Shown piece after piece: positions 1 through 13,596 of a DNA stretch of 64,000 nt. Position 1 is the stretch's first letter. Every line of letters starts with the position of its first letter. Where the stretch lies: assembly GCA_011800155.1 (NCBI GenBank), contig CM022368.1:2480001-2544000 (forward strand). The letters are read 5' to 3'. Made by a program: the position numbers and the translations under genes. The stretch comes from Flammulina velutipes. Lineage: Eukaryota; Basidiomycota; Agaricomycetes; Agaricales; Physalacriaceae. The notes under the pieces are model-generated. The model searched no databases and was not told the DNA's origin. It saw nothing but the letters and a program-made list of their open reading frames with translations.

Positions 1-3000
1 TCGTCAATGAGCATATACACCTCGAAACGGAGGAAGAAAGTCTCACCATAACATGAGTCTGAACCGTCTGCATAACATTGGCCAAGAAACGTTCGCTTTC
101 CTGGATGAGACCATATTTCCACATCTCGTTGGTGACCAAACTAATGAGATTGGCAGGGAACAAGATTTCCTTGACCGCGGAAGGATTCGTGAGACTGGGT
201 GCTGGGATCTTCAAACCACGGACGAGGCCATCGAAGATATCCTCCTCCAGACGTTTCGTGTCCTGCATGAGCTTGATCTTCTCTTCCGCAGGGTCCTCGT
301 AGTCTCGTATATCGGGCAAACCGTTGGCACGCATGCGCAGATAGTTGTCCTCTCCGTTGAAAGCCACGGAGACGGCGCGGGGGTTGAGAGCATGGTCTCG
401 GCGGATGTCGAACATCTCGTCAGTGGATGAGCGTCCATCGGAAGGAGGAATGCCAAAGACACCTGCTGAGCTGTGTCTTCGTTGATGTCGAGTGGTAGTG
501 CCGTTGACAGGGATAGCTTCAGAGCGAAGAGTGGGGGCGAATGTGGGAGAAAGAGGTGGAGGCGCTTCGACACGAGAGCCACGAGTGAGAGCGTTCAAGG
601 CGTTGGATCGGTTCAATTGTTCACGGAGAGCTGCCACTTCATTCTTGAGGGTGACGATGACTGAGGCGTCCTCTTGGACACGGACCGGCGCGCTGTCTAT
701 TGTGCGCTGATGGTGCTCCAACTGTTCGGCGTGTTTGCTGATCTCTCCCGTCAGCTTTTGGATCAGCTCCTCCTTTTCTGCCGTCTTGGCCAGCGCATCT
801 TCCAATTTCTGTTCGACCAGAGCCTTCGATTTGAGGAGCTCGTCCCGCTGCGAGAGCTCTGCTTCTGCCGTCTGCAAAGAGGCCTGTAGACCCTTGGCCC
901 TCGCGTCCAACTCTTCGTGGCGAGTAACATATTGCTGCAGCTGTTGCTCTAATTCGGTGAATTGACGCTGTAGAGCGCGCTTCTCCTCCGTCCGGGTCTG
1001 AAGGTTCTGGGTCAACTCCACCACCTTGTTCTCGAGTTTGTACGAAATCTCTTTGAACTTGGAGACGGATCGAGCCTCCGCACGAAGACCTTTGAGCTCT
1101 TTGCGAGCCAGACGTCTTCGGATGCACGACTGGAGGTAAACAACATGCTTGACATCCTTTTGAAACCTGCGGCGGGCGAATCTATGCGAAGGCATCAGTC
1201 ACAGCCCACGAAAACATATAATAGTACTCACAAACCACGAACAAGACTTTGCAGGATAATAGCTCCATGTGCGCTCTTGAGTTCTCTGAAGTTCCTGCGT
1301 GCCTGGGCTCCGCGAACGCCTAGTGAAAAGTAATGAGTTCCAGACACGTAGCAGAAGAGCAAGAGCTAAACTTACGGCTCTGGAAGCGAGTAATTGCGCT
1401 GCGAATGTCCAAAAACTTCTTCCTCTGGACGAAGCGACGGATTGCAGACTGGAGACGAGTAGCAGCCACGGTTTGCCGGACGCCCGCTACGAGCCTCCTC
1501 GCAGCGATACCTCTCCACCAGGTTTGGATCTTGATCGTAGCCTGGCGAAGTTCGCGATACTTCTTGACCGCCATTCGTCGACGCATATTCTTCTGGACCA
1601 CCGTCACCATTGCGTTCAGCCTTTCAGAACGCATAGACTCCAGTGCAGCGAGCATGCCTGCTCGGAAGAAAATCTTCGTCAGACCATTCTGATATTTGTC
1701 GCTGTCATTGATTGTGTTCTCGAGGACAATGGAGCAGAGTTTGCGAAGATCCATGCTCTGTATCAATGGCTGCCAGACGGACGATTTAACGAGCATGTAG
1801 TATCTAGTGGCGAATCATTAGCTTGAGCTCCCGCAAAAACGTTAAGCTTACCGCTCGGCAAACTCCTCGTAGACCCATCGAGTGGGATATCCAGCACAAC
1901 TGATCCTGATAGTTTCAAGAACACCACATGCGCGCAGTTGGCCCAACACTTGCTGAGGAGCAAACTCCCAAGGTTTCTTCTGCTCGTTTGGCTTGATGCA
2001 GCGAATGTAGTGGACGTTGGTGACACTGAGAGTCTCCATGAGGGTGACCAATGACGCTTTGAAGATGGATCCCTGGGTCGGCTTCTTGATTGCGGCCCCA
2101 CCAACTCGTTTGCCGCCAGAAGCGCCGCCAGCTGGCGCTATCCATGATTGTCGGCCGGGATCAGGAATAACGGACGAGCGACGAGAACCTGTGCTGCCCG
2201 AGTCGGACACGGCAGGCGAGTTCGCAGCATCTGATGGCTTCGTGGAAAGAAGGGCGGCGTCCAGTACTTCCTTCAGGAAAGGGTTCTTCGTCGACGCCAA
2301 GAGCGCCATCTGCTCGTCTGGGACGGTATCTCTGTTCTTCTCGATGAATCCATCCGCCTCGTACGTGACATCGAGGGCGTAATGTGCAATGGTGAATGCG
2401 GAGTTTCCGAATCGGGGCTTCTTGAAAACGTTCTTGTTCTCAGGCTTTCCTAGCTGATTGTGCAACTTCTGTAAGAACGAAGAATCGCTTCCGGAGGGCA
2501 GACGAGACTCTTCGTCGAGCAAAGCCAGCACACCCAACTTGCCCTCAATGATGTCGATACAAGGCTGATTGTCTGAGAAATCAATGAATGTCCAGTTGAT
2601 CTCCTCCTTGACGTATTCTTCCTGCTCTAGCTTAAAGACGTGGGAGTTGAACTATACGATACCGTCAGTGGATGGAAAAATGATTTGAAGAGACAGACCT
2701 CTTGCTGAAGCTTCTCGTTGGCGTAGTTGATGCTAAATTGCTCGAAGGAGTTCTTCAAATAGTCAGTAAAAATGACATATGATCAAAGAGTGACTTCACC
2801 TTTTGGAAATGCTCAAACCCATAGATATCCAAGACACCGATAAACATCTCTGCGCGTTCTGCAGCGTCCCCATTCTCACCGGCCAAACTTTCGTTGACGA
2901 TGGCCACAAGCCATTCGAACATGCACGCGTAAACGAATTTAGAAACACTGTCACGGACAACCGTCGCCTGGGCGGCGTTCAGGGCTGAGACGATCTTCTC

Positions 3001-4466
3001 AGAACGTGTCGTAATTTGCTTCTTGACGGTCCACTTCTTGAACTCTGCGAGATTGACACCCAAGAAGCGCGTAGCGAGAATGAGAGATGGATCTGTTTCC
3101 TCTATCATGGCGTCCGTGCGGAGTTGAGTAACCTTGACGTTCCCGAGATGCAGAAGAGCGGAGAGAAGACGGAAGACGGCCCATTGCTTTTCGACGCTGA
3201 TGCCGACGGTGGAAAGCGCCTGCTGTGTCGATCTGAACTCTTCAGCGTCGTCGACGCCATTAATCGGCGTAGACTGAGGGCCGCCCTGCTTGAGGTAATT
3301 GAATTTGGAGACATCGGCGTCCAGACCAAGATCTTTCCGCTCCTTGAGAGGCGCGCCTGCGCAGAGTTGGTAGAAGATGTGGTAGTTGCGTTCGGTAGTG
3401 GGTTGAAACACGATACGCGAACGTTCCAAGAGGTAAGTACGGATCCGAGCACCAACGATGTCTTGCTTGCCGTCGAAAAGGATCTACCAAACGCGGATCA
3501 GATACGAGAAACACAGCAACGAGGTGATGTGGTGGTGCTTACCTGGATATATTTACCAAAACGCGACGAATTGTCGTTTCTAGTTGTTTTTGCGTTACCG
3601 AAAGCTTCTAGGATGGGATTTGTAGCGAGAATTTGGCGTTCGATTTCGCTGGAATCGTCTAGGGAGAACTTGGTCTTGGTCTTGTTGGACTGGGAGTCAG
3701 GGGGATTGACTGAGGCGAGATATCTCATGATGAACTTGGCCTATAGCAGCATTAGCGTTTGAGCAGATGAGAGGACACAAGGCGGACAGATTCTGTTTTC
3801 CCAGCACCACTATTAATTACGCGATGAGAAGGACGCGCGACAGATAGAATGGAGAAGCGTACCTCTCGCCCGACACGATGATTGTTTGGCCCATGCCATC
3901 CTTGCGCATGGCGGTGTACGCGTCTTCTGCAATGGCGAAGAGATGGGGCTCGAGATCGCCTCGCCGACGGCCGCTGTACGCCTGGATGATTTCTGGGCCA
4001 TATAGCGTTACACGCTGGAAAGGATTGACTGCAATGAGGACGATGCCACTGTATGTGTATATACTGTGCTGCGCATAGCGATTCCGGATCGTATGGAGCA
4101 CTGGTCGGGGGTGAGCAGGCGACGGTGAAGTTTTCAGCAGAGCATACCGGACGGTTCGTTAAGATGGGAAAGCGTCGCCAAATCATCTGCAGTCTCCAAC
4201 AACGGCGGATTTCGTAGGGGAGGGAGGTTGCTGGCGCCGTCCTTGATAGCTTTGACGGTCGTCGTTATGGGTATTTCCTGGAAATATGCGTTTAGAACGA
4301 GGTCGAGAACGACTGAAGAACATACCTTGCCGCGTTCGTCAATAAAGACGATCTTGACGTCGTCGTCTGAAGCTTTTGTCAATGACTGGACCTCTGCTGA
4401 TATCCAAGCATGGTCCTTGTCCTCGAACCAGACACGAGTGCCTTTGCTGTATATGTTCTCAGCCAT
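1..4466 (-). CDS. MYO2: Class V myosin heavy chain (3' end outside window)
   Basis: Actin-based motor that carries secretory vesicles and organelles to growth sites. The start ATG (4464-4466) opens with an SH3-like N-terminal subdomain ([16 protein letters not shown]). The motor follows: the P-loop GESGAGKT is split by an intron near 3.8 kb, and later come a [10 protein letters not shown] segment and the actin-binding IRCIKPNE near 2.0 kb. A run of IQ motifs lies at about 1320-1650 ([46 protein letters not shown]). A long coiled coil occupies about 630-1130. The part nearest the window edge ([27 protein letters not shown]) matches the start of the globular DIL cargo domain. The stop codon lies beyond base 1. 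Several short introns interrupt the frame. It diverges from Arp5 across about 100 bases. Family is certain; the S. cerevisiae symbol is used by analogy. Confidence 0.95.
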
Positions 4467-4566
4467 TGTCGAAAGGAGAGAACAAGTCCCACTTTCCGCC
4501 CCATCACCTGTGTGCTTTTGTGTGGCTGTGACTTCCGAACACGCGTTCTTCAACCTGCTCACCACC
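4467..4566. promoter_or_regulatory. 100-bp divergent promoter between myosin V and Arp5
   Basis: The two start codons face away from each other with exactly 100 bases between them, so this segment must hold both 5' UTRs and core promoter elements unless initiation occurs inside the genes. No canonical TATA box is visible. The role as a shared promoter is inferred from layout. Confidence 0.55.
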
Positions 4567-7322
4567 ATGGACGACGTCCAGATGCTCTCCGACGATGTCT
4601 GGCACGTCCCCCAGCCAGTCGTTCCTGCCATACCGACCCCAGGCGAGCCATACGACCGACACCGCGGGCAGCACACTCCCCTTATCATCGACAACGGCGC
4701 AACTCATCTGCGCTGGGGATTCGCCACCTCTTCAACACCTCGCTATGGGCCCAACGGGATCACAAAGTACAAGGAACGCAGGAACAACAGGCCTCTTTTG
4801 CTCTTTGGCGATGCTGTCGAAGTCGAGAGCGGGGCAAAAGCGCAAGCTAGAACGGCATGGGAAGGCGATGTTCTCCTCAACTTTGACGCACTCGTACGTC
4901 CTTTCTGTACCATCTACGCGCATTGGTAACGGACTTGACTGTAAAGTGTAGGAAAATGCACTCGACTACGCGTTTGTTGATCTCGGGATAGACGCGACGA
5001 CGCTCGACCATCCCGTTCTCATGACAGAAAGGCTCAGCACCCCTGTTCACTGCAGAGCATGTAGGTTCTTGTACAACACGCCCTCGCCAACGTACTGACT
5101 CTGCCAGTGACTAGCGAACTCATGTTCGAGCTCTATTCCGTCCCTTCCTTGTCCTATTGTGTGGACGGTCTAATGTCCTTCTACCAAAACAACAAACCCG
5201 CTGCCCAAAATCCCTTCGTCGCCGACGGAATCTGTGTATCTTTCAACACTGCGTCTACCTCGGTCATGCCTATCGTGAACGGAAAGGGTATCTTGGCCCA
5301 TGCTAAACGGTAACGTTTCGCGGGCTAGTTAACTAGACAATCGCACTCATTCGTTGTTAAGAATACCGTGGGGCGCAATGCAGTCCTCAGAGTACCTCCT
5401 CAAATTAATTCAGCTCAAGTATTCCAACTTTCCAACGCGTGTTACTTCCACACAAGCGAATGTAAGTATACCTTGAACATCGCGCGCGCGTCTCTGACAT
5501 TTCCCCTAGTGGATGTTACAGAAATTCTGTGATGTTTCTCCCGACTACCAAGTTCTGCTACGCACCTTGAAGGACCCCTTCAAACTGAAAGCGTCCGAAG
5601 TAATCATTCAATTCCCCTACACACTCCCCGTGACGGAGGAGAAGACGGAAGAAGAACTTGCCCGGATCGCTGAGAAACGAAAGGAGCAAGGCTATAAACT
5701 ACAGGAAATGGCAGCGAAGAAGAGAACGGAAAAAGTGGATACCAATTTATCTGTACATGTCGCATTATCGCTTACGCGTATCGACAGCTTCTCCAAAAAG
5801 AAAATGATCTACAACACCTCACTCTCTTGCGTGAATCGCGTGCAGAAGAGAGCAAGAAGGAGTGGGCTGTAAGTCATACCGACTCGACAAGAATGTGCAC
5901 TCAATCTATCCACACAGAACACTCTAGCTGGAGAAGGCTTTGAAGATGATCAGCAACTAGAGGAAACAATCAAGAAGCTTGAGGCTGATCTCAAAAAAGC
6001 CAGAAAGAAGGAAACCGCAGAGGGTAGCGATGACAACGTAAGTAACTTTTACCCGTCGAACAAACTGTCTTGTTAACGAGAAGCAGGAAACTCCCGCCTC
6101 TTATCAATTACTGGATATACCGGACGAACAACTCAACGAGGAAGATCTGAAAGAAAAGAAGAAGCAGAAACTCCTCAAGGCCGGCTTTGACGCTCGTGTC
6201 CGAGCACGAATTGAAAAGCAGCGCGAACGCGAGGAGAAACTCTTGGAAGAGAAACGGGAAGAGGAGGAGCGCGACGCAGACCTTTCTGCCTGGTCTCGTA
6301 ATCTCCGCAAAGAACAAGAGGCATGCGTTCCTTTCCCTGTGGTATTCTTATCTTGTTGACCAACGCTTATAGGTATTAATGAATCGTATAAGAGAGAGAG
6401 AACGACGAAAGGCGGCTTTGAGCGATCGAAAGAGTGCTGCAGCCCAAGCCAGAATGAAGAATATCGCCAACTTGGCTACTGACGATAGGGTACCCAAGAA
6501 GAAACGAAAAGGCGGCGGAGGTTTGTACACTACCATCGCATCTTCCTGTGCACGTCTAACGCCTCGACAGAAGATACATTTGGAGCTGATGACGCGGATT
6601 GGGCAATATACCGCAAGATCGTACGTCTCTTATCCTTCCATCTCCTTCACACAGCTGATGGGTACCAGAAAACCGGCGAACCCTCCGACGAAGAAGAGGA
6701 AGATCTGCTTCAGCTCCAAATTATCGAACAAAAGCTCCTCACGCATGATCCCACGTTCACACCACAAGAAACACACGCGTCCATCTCGGCGCAACGCTCA
6801 GCCTTGCTTGACGCTTTCAAGCCCAGATACGAGGACGGAGACGTTGAAGGCAGCACCCGTATACACCTCAACACGGAGCGCTGGCGGGTATGCGAAACAT
6901 GGTTCTCTCCAGGGATCGCTGGCGTAGATTCAGCTGGTCTGGGAGAAGTTATACAAAACGTGCTATCTAGATTCTCCGACGCGGAAAAAAGCAGGCTCGT
7001 CAAGGTACATCCATGTTTTCTGGTTTGAACACGATCTAATCACGACGAATAGAACATCTTCTTAACTGGTTCTCCCTCACAATTTCCTGGCCTTATTCCT
7101 CGATTGCACAACACCCTACGGCCGCTACTACCAGCAGAAATGCCTATCGGAATTGTGAGGGCTGCAGATCCTACATTTGACGCGTGGAAAGGTATGGCTG
7201 CGTTTAGCCTAACTGAGGGGTTTGCCAGCACCGGCATGACGCGAGCAGAGTACGAAGAACATGGACCAGAGAGGATCAAGAAATGGTGGGGCAGTAACTG
7301 GAACTATGCTTTCAATCCTTGA
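4567..7322 (+). CDS. ARP5: Actin-related protein 5 (INO80 complex subunit)
   Basis: Nuclear actin-fold subunit of the INO80 chromatin remodeller, which with Ies6 couples ATPase activity to nucleosome sliding. The N-terminal half shows the actin-fold phosphate loop region (PLIIDNGATHLRWGF) and the segment SELMFELYSVPSLSYCVDGL. A long charged insert rich in Lys, Glu and Arg follows at about 5.6-6.5 kb, which is characteristic of Arp5 and absent from actin. The C-terminal actin fold resumes with FLTGSPSQFPGLIPRL and ends WWGSNWNYAFNP before TGA at 7320-7322. About ten short introns are present. The start ATG (4567) is the first in frame after the divergent promoter. The product assignment is firm because of the insert and the C-terminal signature. 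Confidence 0.93.
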
Positions 7323-7508
7323 ACCTCTTTATTCCTTGGCCGGGTTTCTTAGTCCAAATGTGTTTGTATTACAATATGTATGTAAAACCTATGTTGAGAA
7401 GGAATGAAAGTAGAACAAACAGAAAGCACGACCGACCAGGGCGAAACACAGGTAAAAGCGAAAACGACTAGGGCTTCCTGTGTACAGGTATGTACGGAGC
7501 GAGTATAT

Positions 7509-8400
<892 letters not shown>

Positions 8401-8571
8401 CGTGGGCAACAGCGACAAGGACGAATGAATAAAAGCTGGACACTCGGAAGAACTGGACGATGAAGGCAAGACGAAAGATGCAGACTGGGTGCACTGCACT
8501 CTTGCCCATTCCACGTGGCAATTACCCCTGACGCCCCGGCATCGGCCACATCTCTTTTTCTTATTTCTCTC

Positions 8572-10780
8572 ATGTTGAGTGCTGTCGCTGCGAGAAAGGC
8601 TGCTCAGGCTGCAGTTCAGCCGCCACAAACAACAGTATTATCTTCTCCAGTACCCATTCCGAGCGCAAAACCAGTCAGCAAACGAAAAGCGTCTGCACAA
8701 ACAACCCCGACGGCGAAGAAATTAAAGAAGAAGAGTAAAAAGGACGACAAGAGTACGCGCTACTTTGAAGCAAAAGAGCCCCTGCCCATCCACCAGGATA
8801 TCATTACTCTTGATTCCGACCCATCAGACTCCGAGGAGGACACACCTACGCGGGTTTGGACACCAGTCGACGATTCATCCGACGACGAAAGCGACAGTCC
8901 GGACGCCACAAACGATCCATCACCCTCGACATCTGCCCCGATCTCACCACAACCCTCGTTCAATCCCGTCGCAGGCCAAAATGTTTTTTCACTGACACAA
9001 TCTGACTTGACAGAAATACACCTCGACCACTTGCCTGCCTCGCTGGTCTGCCTCCTCCCCGGCGAATCGCTGTCGTTCGTCGGCACCTACAAAATCTGCG
9101 TCCTCCAAGGCTCTATCGCTATTCTCGGCACGACATTACATCCACACAAAACTCCCCGCAACGTATACGCACCCAAATGCTCCCCGATTCCAGTCATCTC
9201 CGCCTTGGCACACACAGGAAAATCATTGGGAATCCCAAGTCGATTCAAGGCGCTTGTAGATGAGAAGAGTATCGTCGTCGTTCTCCTCGAGCTGAGAACC
9301 GGCGTGCAAGGAATGGGTCGTATCTGCGGCACTTTTAACGGTGTATTCAACCATACCAATCCATTTGATTTTGGCATTCCTGGAATGTACTTGGTCTGTC
9401 GTCCCGCGCTGTATACGTCAACCGCCGACCTAACAAGCAATCAAGGTCACCGAGCCAGTCAAAAACGTCGAGCCTTTCCGGCTCCCACCCTCTTGGGCCA
9501 CCGCTCTACAAGATCAATCTCATATTAGTATCGTGCAAGGCGCCAAGAAGAGTGGTAAAAGTACTTTTGCAAGAACGAGGGTCAACCAACTTTTACAAAG
9601 GTTCGCGCACTACGACAATATACTGAATTCTCATTCTTACCATCTTTGCAAGGTATGCCCGTGTAGCTTACCTAGAATGCGATCTTGGTCAATCCGAGTT
9701 CACTCCCGGAGGCATGGTCGCTCTCAACATCGTCGAAACACCTTTACTAGGTCCGTATAGACTTACATTTAGCCTAGTTATCATCCAACACCCTCTCTAG
9801 GACCACCATTTTGCCATCAAAGCCTCCCGTTAAAAGCCCATTACATCGGCGCCACCGCGCCAAAGTCATCCCCGTCGCATTACCTCTCCTCTATACAGGC
9901 TTGTATCGAAATGTATCGACTGGATATACAAACTCCCATCGACGACTTTCCCATCGATGACGACGACGAAAGGATCACAGAGAGCATACCTCTCGTAGTG
10001 AACACTATGGGATGGACAAAAGGACTAGGCGCCGACTTGTTAATAAAAATACACGACATCGTGCAGCCCACCGGCATATTCGAGGTCGAAGCCCCAGTGT
10101 ACGACGACTATTGGCCTCCATCCCGGCCGGGAGCAGGTATTCACCGCCTCGAACCAATCCTGCAGCTTCCAAACGCGCCCTTTGGCGCTACCGATTTGAG
10201 GATGCTCAATCTCCTGTCGTACTTTCACGCCATTTTCCCTCCCTCCCCATCTCCTTCCTCTTGTTACCGCCAGGTCACAGCATCTACATGGAACACTTCA
10301 CTGCCGCTGTGCGCCCAACCGCCCTACGCAGTAGACGTCTCGCTAGCCATCGACCAGATCATACTGGCCGGTGCAGGTGCAGAGGACGTCGTACCGAGCG
10401 AGGTGTTGGGCGTGTTGAATGTAGCTGTGGTAGGGCTGGTAGACTGTGAAGACGATCAAACAGTCATGCAGGAGGGAGGACTTCCGTACGTCCAGGCTGC
10501 GCCGCCTCCTACGCCCACGCATTCGACATGTCGTGGACTCGCGCTCATTCGAGCTGTATCCGAAAACGTCTTCCACATTCTCACTCCCGTGCCCTCCGAA
10601 TTACTGGGAAGGACACGCGTACTAGTAAAGGGCGAGATGGAGCTGCCTGTTTGGGGCATGCTGGACTTTAGGGAGGAAAAGAAAGAGGTGTTGCCGTACC
10701 TGCAATGGCATAAAGGGCAAGGCATCGGTGCGGAGAAGAGGAGGGTGAGGAGAAATCTCATGAGAAGAGGACAAGCGTAG
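8572..10780 (+). CDS. GRC3: Polynucleotide 5'-hydroxyl kinase Grc3/NOL9
   Basis: Nucleolar RNA kinase that works with the nuclease Las1 in removing ITS2 from pre-rRNA, and is linked to transcription termination of rDNA. After a lysine-rich, acidic low-complexity N-terminus, the core begins near [21 protein letters not shown] 52-base intron at 9394-9445 rejoins the frame as GMYLVTEPV. The Walker A loop follows ([10 protein letters not shown]), then [19 protein letters not shown] and [17 protein letters not shown] place the start at ATG 8572 ([12 protein letters not shown]), because the frame upstream has no ATG. It lies head to head with the Rab gene, 171 bases apart. The Walker A plus the EFTPGG segment identify the Clp1/Grc3 superfamily, and the absence of the Clp1 N-terminal layout favours Grc3. 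Confidence 0.9.
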
Positions 10781-11042
10781 TTGTTTCAATATTCATCGTG
10801 CATTTCCTTGTTATTGAACTGAAAAAGGAAACGGTTGCGCGGCCGATGATTCATCTGCTTTTCATGGCCTCAGGCTGTTCCAGGCATAGATTCCATGCGC
10901 GGAAACTCATGAGCAAAGAAGAGTCTCATAAACATCGCTACAAGAAGATGGGAGAAATAATATATGTTACAAGAGTAAACCGTTGCAGTCCATCGAAAGC
11001 TGGTTGGTTCCTATTCCATCAGCTCTAGTCTCCGAGGCCATC

Positions 11043-11616
<574 letters not shown>

Positions 11617-11870
11617 CGTGAACAATGTCAAAGAAGATGTGGAAGAAAGCTAAGGAATTGAGTAACAAGTGGTGGTGGTTGGTGGTCAAGGTGAGTAGAC
11701 AAGCGCTAGCCCACGCGGACGCCTTACTTCCATAATGGTGACTCAGATCAACAAGTCCAAACACCATCCCTCTCCCCGTCACTTGCACACTTTAGGCCAT
11801 GTCTTCACTCGAAGCGACGATACGTACAGCTACGCCACAGTTACACACACATTTACAATTTACATTCATT

Positions 11871-13046
11871 CTATGTCATCTTTCTACAAAGTAAAGCAAG
11901 CACCAATACAACTAGGAATCCAATTGCGGTGTCAAGCAAGATTGGTGGTCGATGGGATGAGTTTACAAAGGCGGTAGCACCCTCGCTGTAGCGTCGCAGT
12001 TGTTCAGGTAGAGGAGAAGGAGGTGCCGGTGAAGGATGCTCAACGACAGGCGTCGATGAGCTTGGTTGTTCTATCACCGCATCGCTGGTGTTTATATCAG
12101 GATGATGTTCATCCACGGGGAGCGGTATGGCTACGAGTTCGGCTTCGGCTTCGGACATTGGGACAGTAGAATCCGAATCCTGCGGTGTAGGTGGAGATAC
12201 ACTTGGAGGGTCCGGGAGGATTTCTAGATTTGACTGTTTGCAGTGGGGGCAAATCCATTCCCTTGACCTACAGCAACGATCGTCAGGGCATCATAGGCAA
12301 TGTAGGTGGAAACGTACAACTGTGCAAGCCGTTTGCGCTCGGATGGCGGCATTTCGACGGAGCCAACGCCAGCCGCAGCCTGTCCTTTGAGAGGGAAGAA
12401 ACCTTGTAGACCTATCAAGGCTGGCGACAAGTTGAGCGATACTGGCAAGGCTAATTGTGACTGGACTAACCTGTGCGGACGCCCCAAGCGGGTTGCCATA
12501 GTTCTTCGTGATCTGGGAGAACCATTTATTGCTGGGTTTAGTTGATTGCAAGGTGGCACTCACAGTTGGTAAAGCTGATGCATATCTAGGATACCAAATT
12601 AGTTGGCGAATGATAGGACCAGTGTGAGGGCGCACCTTTGTGTTGAGTTCGAAGCGTCCGTTGGGTGTTAGAAGCATTAAGGATGGAGGTCTGAACGGGT
12701 ACTCTGCTGGGAGCATGACTCTGAGATGATAGAGGCCTCCTTCGAATTCAGTTCCTGGTGGTCCTCGGAGAGTGCAATGCCATTCCTACAAGTTCGTTAG
12801 TACTTGAGATGATAGTTGGCAGATTTAACGTGCAAATATATCGTCCTAAGAGGAAATGAGCATGTTTGAGAACATAACAATAAGTTCCTCACCTCTAACG
12901 GGGCAGCGGCATAGTCAGTTGACGGATCGTTGGAGAGTTCACGCGCCTCCTGCATAATCCGCTTTACAGCTGTGATAGATGAGCATAAGTCTCCAGTAAA
13001 CAAGCAAGATACACCCACCAGAATTATTCTTGTTGAGCGCGGTCAT
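11871..13046 (-). CDS. UBC6: Ubiquitin-conjugating enzyme E2, Ubc6/UBE2J type
   Basis: Tail-anchored E2 of the endoplasmic reticulum that serves ER-associated degradation. The start ATG at 13044-13046 gives MTALNKNNSAVKRIMQEARE. The UBC fold follows: EWHCTLRGPPGTEFEGGLYH, MLPAEYPFRPPSLMLLTPNG, then FELNTKICISFTNYHEELWQ, which contains the active-site cysteine in the KICIS setting typical of the Ubc6 group. A proline-rich, acidic linker with one CPHC motif (WICPHCKQSN) leads to a C-terminal hydrophobic segment (LDTAIGFLVVLVLALL) and RKMT, a classic tail anchor. TAG is at 11871-11873. The cysteine context and tail anchor make the subfamily clear. Confidence 0.93.
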
Positions 13047-13596
13047 GGTTGAGTGAATGATAGAGACAACAACGTGGCAATGTAGCAGCGCTTGCCGGTG
13101 TTCGGTCCGAAACCTCGGTCGCTCTTACCGTGACTACGAATCCGATACCGTGTAAACATTTCCGCGGCTAGAAAAGAATACAGGACACCTTTCTCGTTAA
13201 TCTGGTGGTTATTTTCGTCATACCTAGGACGGCTGTCCTCAGACGCACAGCAACCAGAAAGGATCCATCCTAGTGGGGCTATTGCTGTGATTTATCTACA
13301 CCTCGTCTAGCAAAGTCCGTCTATCCGAATCACTTACACCAACCCTTGTTGACGGTCTATACGGATATAACTACTTCTTCGTTGGGTCTGCGTCACACCC
13401 TGGTTCCCTCACTGTTGGTAATGGTATCTACGAAGTCGCTGTTCTATCCGAGTCGACACCAATTTAACACCATGATTTGCTGCCGTCCTCCGACAAGTAC
13501 TACTCTATTCGTGAGGTCTTATCTTACAAAAAGGCGCCGGCCGTAACAAGCAAAATATTTCCAGCTGGACTGAAACTTCTGCGTCTAAACTGGCCA
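13047..13596. other. Upstream region of secreted paralogue A, 5' part of the tandem duplication
   Basis: This segment lies between the UBC6 start and the first secreted gene. From about 13085 it is homologous to 16045-16690: both begin GCAGCGCT, share TTCGGTCCGAAAC, and share blocks such as ACAAAAAGGCGCC and TTTCCAGCTGGACTGAAACTTC close to the signal-peptide ATG. The two copies differ by many indels. I see no convincing gene here, although one frame around 13340-13450 stays open. It probably holds the promoter and 5' UTR of the downstream gene. Confidence 0.6.

Noticed and set aside
53..430. Long plus-strand frame opposite the myosin tail
   Set aside because: The minus-strand frame encodes the continuous myosin V coiled coil and the start of the DIL domain, so the plus frame is a shadow.
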